This document shows positions 4,874 through 10,315 of a stretch of 10,315 nucleotides of DNA, piece by piece. Where the stretch lies: the NCBI GenBank assembly GCA_003451975.1, contig DMIX01000165.1:1-10315 (forward strand), read 5' to 3'. This stretch comes from Propionibacteriaceae bacterium (lineage in GTDB: Bacteria > Actinomycetota > Actinomycetes > Propionibacteriales > Propionibacteriaceae). The translations under genes and the position numbers were made by a program. A model generated the notes under the pieces. It was not told the origin of the DNA and did no database searches. It worked only from the letters and a program-made list of their open reading frames with translations. How positions within the stretch are numbered: position 1 is the first letter of the stretch; each line of letters begins with the position of its first letter.

Positions 4874-7800
4874 CTAACCCAAGTACAGTTGCGTCCCGCT
4901 CCTGCGGAGCTTTCCTGCGGTCACAAGGTCGCTTATCACGCTGCGGATCAGGTCCGCCGCTTCGGCCCGCAGGCGCTCAACCCCGAAAAGACGCGCCACC
5001 CCGGAGGGTGTTGCTTCTTCGGCGAGTCCGAATTGGTCATCTACGAGGTACAGTACAGCGAGGGCAAGTTCTTCGGGCGCTATCAAATCGATCCCGCGTG
5101 TGATGGCCTCGGTTGGCAACCTGAACCGGTCAGGCGCCGCGCCCGTGCCGCGGTAGAACGGTGATCGTGGCGTGTGCTCGATAGACTGCCAACGAAGGGC
5201 CAACTCGAGCCCCCGCCTGATGTTCGCCTGAACGTTCGACTTGGCGCGCGCAACACGGTGCAGCTCCTTCAGCCGTGTAATCAGGACCTCATGGTGAATC
5301 GGGCCCTCGAGAGCAACCAGTTCCGCGATTGTGCGGGCCAGCGTACTCGTGTGCTCAGGTAGAAGGAGATGGTCACGAGCCAACTGCTGGGGCGGCTCAT
5401 ACAGCCGGTACGGCACGCCTGGTTGATAACTGCGTCCAACGGACTCGGCCGGCATAGGCGTCCCCGTCGTAGGCGTTCCCGTCGCAGTTCCAGCTTTAGG
5501 CTCCTGCTGGGTGGCTTGCGAAGAGGGCGCCCAGATTGGCTGCTCGGGGGACGCCATTTCTGCTTGCTCGATGCTGCGGATGATCCCTGCTAGCGCGCGC
5601 TCGCGCTCATAGAACCATTCCGTCGACCAGACTCGGTGAATCCGCCAACCCATCTGTCGCAATACCTGCTGGCGAAGCAAGTCGCGGTCGCGCGCGGTCC
5701 GTGAGCTGTGGTAGCTCGCCCCATCGCACTCGATTCCGAGTGAGTAGCGATTCGACTCTCGTCGATGCCGCACCGCCAAGTCAATCCTGTACCGGCTTGC
5801 GCCAACCTGGGCATCCACCGCGAAGCCCCGATCAAGAAGTGCCGCACGAACGGCATCCTCAAAGTCGTCTGTCTCGCCCTCGCTTCGCGTGGCCCCGTCG
5901 GCGGGCAATTCACCTCCGCGGGCACTGAACTCCAGAAAGCTCCGAAGTGATACAGCACCCAGGTTGTTCGGGTTAATCGCTCCGAGTTCCTGGGCTCGAA
6001 TGCTCGACACTAGGATGCACTGCCATTTCGCGCGAGTTACCAAGACGTTCAGTCGACGCCATCCTCCATCAGCGTTGATGGGACCGAAATTCATGGTTAG
6101 AGCGCCACGTTCGTCGTGTCCGTACCCAACACTGATCAGCATGGTGTCGCGTTCATCGCCTTGGACATTCTCAAGCGACTTGATGAAGACCGGTTCCCGA
6201 CGTCCTTGATCGAACAACGGCACGAGATCAGGGCGGCCTGCCAGTTCTTCATCGATGGCGTCTTCAATCGCCTCGCGTTGACTTAGACTCAGCGCCACGA
6301 TGCCTAGCGAACGGTCGGGAAATCGCTCGAAGTGCTCGACAGCCAACCGGGCGACTACTCGCGCTTCACGCCGGTTCGTTCGGCTTCGACCCCGATCGTA
6401 AACGCCATCAGGTACATACACGAACCGAACGCCTTGACCCTCATTCGCGGGCGCTGCTGCGGGGAATGTAATGAGACGATTCTCGTAGAAAGCGTGGTTT
6501 GAGAACTTGATCAAGCGTTCGTCACGGCTGCGGTAATGCCACTGTAGGTGTGTCTCTCGAAACACCGGCACGATCGCCACGCAGTCGTCGAGCAGCGACT
6601 CGAGAGGCGTTTGGCCAGCATCTATTTCTTCCTCATCCTCGTCCTCGTCCCGGATTAGCGACGTCTCGAAAAACGATGTAGGTGGGAGCTGGTGTGAATC
6701 GCCGGCGACCACGACCTGCTTTGCGCGGAGGATCGCGGGCACCGCCTCTGCGGACCGGAGCTGTGACGCCTCATCAAACACAACCAGGTCGAACTGCAGA
6801 GTCTTGGCATTGAGATACGTGGAAACGGAGATCGGACTCATGAGCAGACACGGCTTGAGCGCCTGCAGAACATGTGGAATCTCCGCAAATAGCCTACGAA
6901 GGGGCTTGATCCGTTTCCTCTTTTGCAGTTCGTACCGCAGAATGCTGATTTCGCTGTGAGGTACGTCGTTCTGTGCGGCCGCGACGCGTGCCGTGGCAAG
7001 AGAGGCGCGCAGCTGCGCTCGGACGATAGCAAGCTGACGGACACGCTCATCCAACGACCGAAACTTCTCAAGGAGATTGCTCCCCTTGTCCGCGCCGAAA
7101 TCAACAAGCCCAGGCTCGTGCTCTAGCGCCGCGCTGACCCACAGTCGGAGGAGGCGCTTCTCGAACGCCAAAGGCGCTAGAAGAGCACTTACCGTTCCTA
7201 GGGACTCAACAAACGGCGTCAGTCCGAGTGCCGCACACCGGTCGACAATTCGCTGAAGCCGAATCCACTCGTGTGCACTGGCCAATGAGTCAAGAAGCGA
7301 TTCAGCACGATTACGAACGAGCGGCATCGACGTCGTCGCGGCGCCAGCGTTTCCCACGAACCCTTGTGGCCACTGCTCATCGAGATGTCGAAATGCAGAA
7401 CTAGAGACAGTGTCGGACAATGGCAGTGCGGTGAGAAGATCGGCTATGGCCTTTGGCAACTCAGTCCCGATGCTCGTGAAGGTCGCCGGCTCGCAGCCTG
7501 CGGCTTCCAGGCCGCGGCGCCAAACGGCAGCAACACCTAGGGCTTCGGCAACACTGGCAAGTGCCTCCGGTGACACAGGCCCTGCCGCTTGCAGATACCG
7601 CGCAATTCTTGACTGATTGGCGCCCAACCATCCCTTGAGCTCGACTGCGCGAACAGCCATCTCCAGGACGGCTTGGCATTGGCGTCGACTGAAGTGGACA
7701 CGGCTACCAAGTGCCTGCCGTGCTTCGCGACGCCAGCGCCAGTAACTGGGTCGCAGCAACGCATCCCATGAGGCGAACCGAGCGCGCGCACCTGCGAGCA

Positions 7801-9607
7801 GCGGCACCAGCTCTTCCGGCGGCCTTACGGCCAGGTCGCGAAGTGTCAAGAATAGGCCATCTAGCTCTGTCTGTTTGCGGCTCGCATCACGGAACAGCGA
7901 GCTGGCCTGATCAAGCTCCGAAACCGATTGCCCAGACCAGCCCTCTGGCAGTTCCCGAATGGTTAGCAGGACCGTAAGAGGTGTGCGAAGCAGTTCCCAT
8001 TGACGCAACGACAGATGGGACGCACCTACTACGGCAGTCTCAAGGTGGACCCCGGCGGCCTCGATAGGTCGACAGATGTCGACTATAGAGCGGAGGCTCG
8101 TCTCAATGGCTTCCTGTTCAGTGACACCGAACCGCCCCGCCTTGAACCCGCGCCACGGGTGGCTGTCCCGCCTGTCAAACACGTCCGCGTTCGTGGCCAG
8201 TTCCTCAAGAAGGCGTTGGCAGCTGTCCGCCTCGTCCCGTGAGGCCGCCAAGGCGTCCCCCCAAGGAAGGGAGCCACGTACGTCCGGCACCGAATGCAGC
8301 TGAGCGAGGCGACCGTTGGCCTTGAAGACAGAGACACCAAGGGGATCGATTCTCTTGTGCAAATCTCGAGCGTACCCGTTGAGCTGGTCGCGAACGCCCA
8401 GCAGCGCCTCCAGTTCTCGTTCCAGCTCAGCCGCCTCATGAGGGCCGTCCAGAGCGAGCGTCCGACGAAGTTCGTCAATGACCTTTTGCTTCCCAACCTT
8501 CGCGCTATGCGCCTCGAGACAGAAACGCTGGAGTCCTAAGCTCTTGAGTCGGTCATACACCACGTTGAGCGCCGCCATCTTTGCGCTCACAAACAGCACC
8601 GTCTTGCACTTGGACAGAGCGTCAGCGATCAGGTTCGCGATCGTCTGGCTCTTGCCAGTACCTGGGGGACCGTGAACGACCACGTGGCGCCCGGCCGCTG
8701 CAACCGTCAACGCTTCAATCTGGCTCGAATCCGTTGGCAAAACCGGGATCGGAACGACGCCGGGCGTAGGCGCCACGTCCAAGTCATCGAACACGGCTTC
8801 CGAGGCGCCGACCGCCGGGATCGCGCGCGCGAGCGCGGCCACGACTGGATGGTCACACGCTGATTCGCCAAGAATCTGCAGGTCCCTATAGATGACCAGG
8901 GATTCGAAGGAGAATGTGCTCAGCCAGGTTTCGTCGGTTACGTCCCAATGTTGTTGTCGAACCAGTTCGCGAACGTCACGAAGCAAACGTGCAAGGGATT
9001 CTTCATCGGGCTCCTCAGGCAGCTCCGGCAGGCGGAGCTTGTGCCGCTCACGAAGACAGTACTCAAGAGCCGGGTTCAGCTGCGCCTCCTCGTCAGCAAC
9101 AGCGAGTCGGAGCGGCGCGTTTGGCCCCTTCGACTCAAGCTCACACGGCACCATCCAGAGCGGGCTGACGGACTCCCCAAATAGATCATCACGCCACCGC
9201 AATGCGCCAAAGGTCAGGTGCAGAGTCGTCACACCACGTTCTTCGACCGTCGTTCTCGCATTGTCATGAATCCGCCTGAGACTACGTATTAGATCCGCTG
9301 GCTTGCTGTCGAACGTGACATCGCCCGGCTCCACGGCGAACTCGACATCAACCTCGCCCTCAAAGAGCCGTTCTTGCGCAGCCGGCTGAGGACGCCTGCG
9401 GACAAGCGGCAGGCGAAGACCCGCCTCGTCGATCACCACGCGCTTGAATAATGCCGAGGTCGCGGGCGAGATGATGCGGAGCTTCGTAACCCGTGACCGA
9501 TTGAGGCCGATGAGTGCGTTTGACTTCGTCAGATCGAGAACGCAGTCCTGCCAGAGACGCATCTGCTTTTGCACTCGTGCGCGATCCACGGGGACATTCT
9601 GGCTCAT
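4874..9607 (-). CDS. Hhe-type defence protein: DUF4011, SF1 helicase, MTES_1575/Vsr-like nuclease and DUF3320
   Basis: 1577 residues; ATG 9605-9607 has GGAGGAG ten bases upstream. Residues ~10-260 match DUF4011 (MRLWQDCVLDLTKSNALIGL opening). The helicase core has Walker A GPPGTGKS (313-320), Walker B VVFDEASQ (D945/E946), motif III GDSHQLPP (969-976), HYRS (1024-1027), VQGDERD (1148-1154) and VTRAK (1190-1194), a UPF1-like SF1 set. About 600 residues between Walker A and B form a long helical insert. Residues ~1248-1345 are an MTES_1575/DUF559 Vsr-like nuclease: YRIDLAV (D1276), IECDGASYH (E1293, D1295, H1300), RDRDLLRQQVL, then HRVWSTEW. After a Pro/Thr/Gly linker (~1350-1395), residues ~1400-1577 carry a DUF3320-like tail (VLITRLKELHRVARAKSNVQ). 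All key motifs are intact, so it should unwind and cut nucleic acid. This architecture is that of the single-gene Hhe anti-phage system. It is transcribed from the right; the gene ahead lies 101 bp away, so co-transcription is possible. Confidence 0.9.
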   Translation of the reverse strand: MSQNVPVDRARVQKQMRLWQDCVLDLTKSNALIGLNRSRVTKLRIISPATSALFKRVVIDEAGLRLPLVRRRPQPAAQERLFEGEVDVEFAVEPGDVTFDSKPADLIRSLRRIHDNARTTVEERGVTTLHLTFGALRWRDDLFGESVSPLWMVPCELESKGPNAPLRLAVADEEAQLNPALEYCLRERHKLRLPELPEEPDEESLARLLRDVRELVRQQHWDVTDETWLSTFSFESLVIYRDLQILGESACDHPVVAALARAIPAVGASEAVFDDLDVAPTPGVVPIPVLPTDSSQIEALTVAAAGRHVVVHGPPGTGKSQTIANLIADALSKCKTVLFVSAKMAALNVVYDRLKSLGLQRFCLEAHSAKVGKQKVIDELRRTLALDGPHEAAELERELEALLGVRDQLNGYARDLHKRIDPLGVSVFKANGRLAQLHSVPDVRGSLPWGDALAASRDEADSCQRLLEELATNADVFDRRDSHPWRGFKAGRFGVTEQEAIETSLRSIVDICRPIEAAGVHLETAVVGASHLSLRQWELLRTPLTVLLTIRELPEGWSGQSVSELDQASSLFRDASRKQTELDGLFLTLRDLAVRPPEELVPLLAGARARFASWDALLRPSYWRWRREARQALGSRVHFSRRQCQAVLEMAVRAVELKGWLGANQSRIARYLQAAGPVSPEALASVAEALGVAAVWRRGLEAAGCEPATFTSIGTELPKAIADLLTALPLSDTVSSSAFRHLDEQWPQGFVGNAGAATTSMPLVRNRAESLLDSLASAHEWIRLQRIVDRCAALGLTPFVESLGTVSALLAPLAFEKRLLRLWVSAALEHEPGLVDFGADKGSNLLEKFRSLDERVRQLAIVRAQLRASLATARVAAAQNDVPHSEISILRYELQKRKRIKPLRRLFAEIPHVLQALKPCLLMSPISVSTYLNAKTLQFDLVVFDEASQLRSAEAVPAILRAKQVVVAGDSHQLPPTSFFETSLIRDEDEDEEEIDAGQTPLESLLDDCVAIVPVFRETHLQWHYRSRDERLIKFSNHAFYENRLITFPAAAPANEGQGVRFVYVPDGVYDRGRSRTNRREARVVARLAVEHFERFPDRSLGIVALSLSQREAIEDAIDEELAGRPDLVPLFDQGRREPVFIKSLENVQGDERDTMLISVGYGHDERGALTMNFGPINADGGWRRLNVLVTRAKWQCILVSSIRAQELGAINPNNLGAVSLRSFLEFSARGGELPADGATRSEGETDDFEDAVRAALLDRGFAVDAQVGASRYRIDLAVRHRRESNRYSLGIECDGASYHSSRTARDRDLLRQQVLRQMGWRIHRVWSTEWFYERERALAGIIRSIEQAEMASPEQPIWAPSSQATQQEPKAGTATGTPTTGTPMPAESVGRSYQPGVPYRLYEPPQQLARDHLLLPEHTSTLARTIAELVALEGPIHHEVLITRLKELHRVARAKSNVQANIRRGLELALRWQSIEHTPRSPFYRGTGAAPDRFRLPTEAITRGIDLIAPEELALAVLYLVDDQFGLAEEATPSGVARLFGVERLRAEAADLIRSVISDLVTAGKLRRSGTQLYLG

Positions 9608-9614
9608 GTGACCA
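9608..9614 (-). promoter_or_regulatory. Leader and ribosome-binding region of the helicase-nuclease gene
   Basis: GGAGGAG sits about ten bases before the ATG at 9607 on the minus strand (roughly 9618-9624). It partly overlaps the end of the small ORF just upstream. Spacing is slightly long but the match is strong; no other in-frame start competes. Confidence 0.5.
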
Positions 9615-9695
9615 CTACTCCTCCTGTCGGCATTCGAAGGCGTCGGTCCACTCCCGCGCCAGCCTCTGCGCTTCGGCTCCTTGGGCGGGAGTCAT
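9615..9695 (-). pseudogene. Possible Sel1/TPR-repeat C-terminal scrap
   Basis: A 26-codon frame reads MTPAQGAEAQRLAREW then TDAFECRQEE, stop. The pattern MTP.Q.AEAQRLAREW is the characteristic C-terminal line of Sel1/TPR-repeat proteins. A GAGTGAG stretch lies about 7 nt before the ATG at 9695. The frame is open further upstream into the neighbouring gene, but that part is its shadow. It is too short to be a functional repeat protein. It may be the tail of a lost gene, a leader peptide for the helicase gene, or chance. Confidence 0.25.
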
Positions 9696-9708
9696 GAAAA
9701 GCTCACTC

Positions 9709-10315
9709 TTAGGTCTCCGCAACATCGAACTTCGCGACCTCGACTCCTGCGAACACGCGGCGAATCCAACCCTCGCCCTTTGAGCCGTACCGTTCGTCGT
9801 ACGGGCCCACGAAGAGGTCCCGAGGCAGGGGCATTCGTGCGAACGGGTTTTCGTGGACAACGCAGCGTACGGTGGTCAAGGACACGTCGAGATCCGTTCC
9901 CCGGCAGCGCACGACCTCGGCGTAGCACTCCTCGATGCTCAGCTTGCGTCCCGCAGTGTTCTCCAGGCCGTCGTAATACTGTGAGAATCTGTTCTCCCCG
10001 AGAGGATAGCGTTCAACCACGATGATCGCGCTGATCGTCGTGTTCTGGGACTCAACGGGCAGCCCGTCCTTGGCGTAATTCAGCATCCTGCCGCCGGTCG
10101 TGAACACGTTTCGAACCGGACCGTCGTCGAGGCCGGATCCGTCGCGAGCGATCGGGATCTCGAAGGCCAACTTACCCAGCATGGCGCCCAGGATAATGTA
10201 CGGTTCCAGGAGTATCAGGCCCGGGCCGGCATAGTGGAGTACGAGGCTGCAAGGGTAGGCTTCGAGGTCCTTGAACTTCTCGACCGCCTTCGTGATCTTC
10301 TTTCTAATCGGCGGT
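9709..10315 (-). CDS. Unrecognised protein, C-terminal 201 residues (5' end beyond the window)
   Basis: The minus frame is open to the window edge and ends at TAA (9709-9711). The ATG at 10182 is internal: the 44 codons before it, including KKITKAVEKFKDLEAYPCSL then VLHYAGPGLILLEPYIILGA, are clearly protein. Visible features are a lysine-rich amphipathic helix at the start, a hydrophobic strand pair (SLVLHYAG, LILLEPYIILGAML), NTTISAIIVVERYPLGENRF, then HENPFARMPLPRDLFVGPYD near the end. The 'PC.LVL' strand after a Lys/Phe helix resembles what follows the catalytic core in PD-(D/E)xK-like nuclease proteins, so the missing N-terminus could hold a nuclease; that is speculation. It ends 101 bp before the Hhe-like gene on the same strand, which suggests a shared locus. 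Confidence 0.75.
   Translation of the reverse strand, partial: PPIRKKITKAVEKFKDLEAYPCSLVLHYAGPGLILLEPYIILGAMLGKLAFEIPIARDGSGLDDGPVRNVFTTGGRMLNYAKDGLPVESQNTTISAIIVVERYPLGENRFSQYYDGLENTAGRKLSIEECYAEVVRCRGTDLDVSLTTVRCVVHENPFARMPLPRDLFVGPYDERYGSKGEGWIRRVFAGVEVAKFDVAET

Noticed and set aside
9760..9790. tRNA-antisense-like phrase in a + frame (RGESNPRPLSRT)
   Set aside because: No T-arm, anticodon loop or acceptor stem can be built there; the minus strand codes for the tail of the unrecognised gene.
1..10315. CRISPR array, insertion-sequence transposase, rRNA or reverse transcriptase (retron)
   Set aside because: Looked for because of the defence context; no regularly spaced repeats, no DDE/HUH motifs and no YxDD protein are present.

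Overview
This is a GC-rich bacterial accessory region. Most of its parts look like mobile-element scars and anti-phage or stress cargo. The organism cannot be fixed from the sequence. High G+C at third codon positions and the gene families fit many soil or environmental bacteria, and no housekeeping gene is present to place it.

Layout. Positions 1-245 hold nothing recognisable. Positions 246-392 are the C-terminal remnant of a tyrosine recombinase whose catalytic tyrosine has become cysteine. Directly behind it, with a strong ribosome-binding site, lies an intact 316-residue protein (421-1371, +) with an N-terminal zinc ribbon, a probable winged helix and a C-terminal nucleoside-deoxyribosyltransferase/TIR-like domain. 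It is a candidate defence effector. At 1452-1498 (-) there is the 3' half of a tRNA-Cys, which stops inside the anticodon arm as integrase attachment scars do. A small single-pass membrane ORF (1626-1835, +) converges on the next unit. That unit is a minus-strand operon: a DUF5678-type small protein (2395-2646) overlapping by ATGA a retropepsin-like protease with a C-terminal SEC-C zinc motif (1841-2398). Upstream on the same strand is a SnoaL/DUF4440-type protein (3008-3430), separated from the operon by a degenerate attC-like hairpin (2921-2972). Free-standing small ORFs on one strand with a recombination-like site resemble decayed integron cassettes.

Positions 3431-4873 carry no intact gene. 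They contain short coding-like patches on the minus strand broken by stops, two strong imperfect hairpins in tandem (4179-4276), and two smaller palindromes.

The right half is dominated by one 1577-residue minus-strand gene (4874-9607). It has a DUF4011 region, an SF1 helicase core, an MTES_1575/Vsr-like nuclease and a DUF3320 tail, the architecture of the single-gene Hhe defence system. About 100 bp upstream, the same strand carries the 3' end of an unrecognised gene (9709 to the window edge). The small gap between them holds a possible Sel1/TPR C-terminal scrap.

Taken together, the recombinase scar, the tRNA scar, two probable nucleic-acid or nucleotide-directed effectors and the cassette-like small genes describe a defence island assembled by repeated integration and decay.
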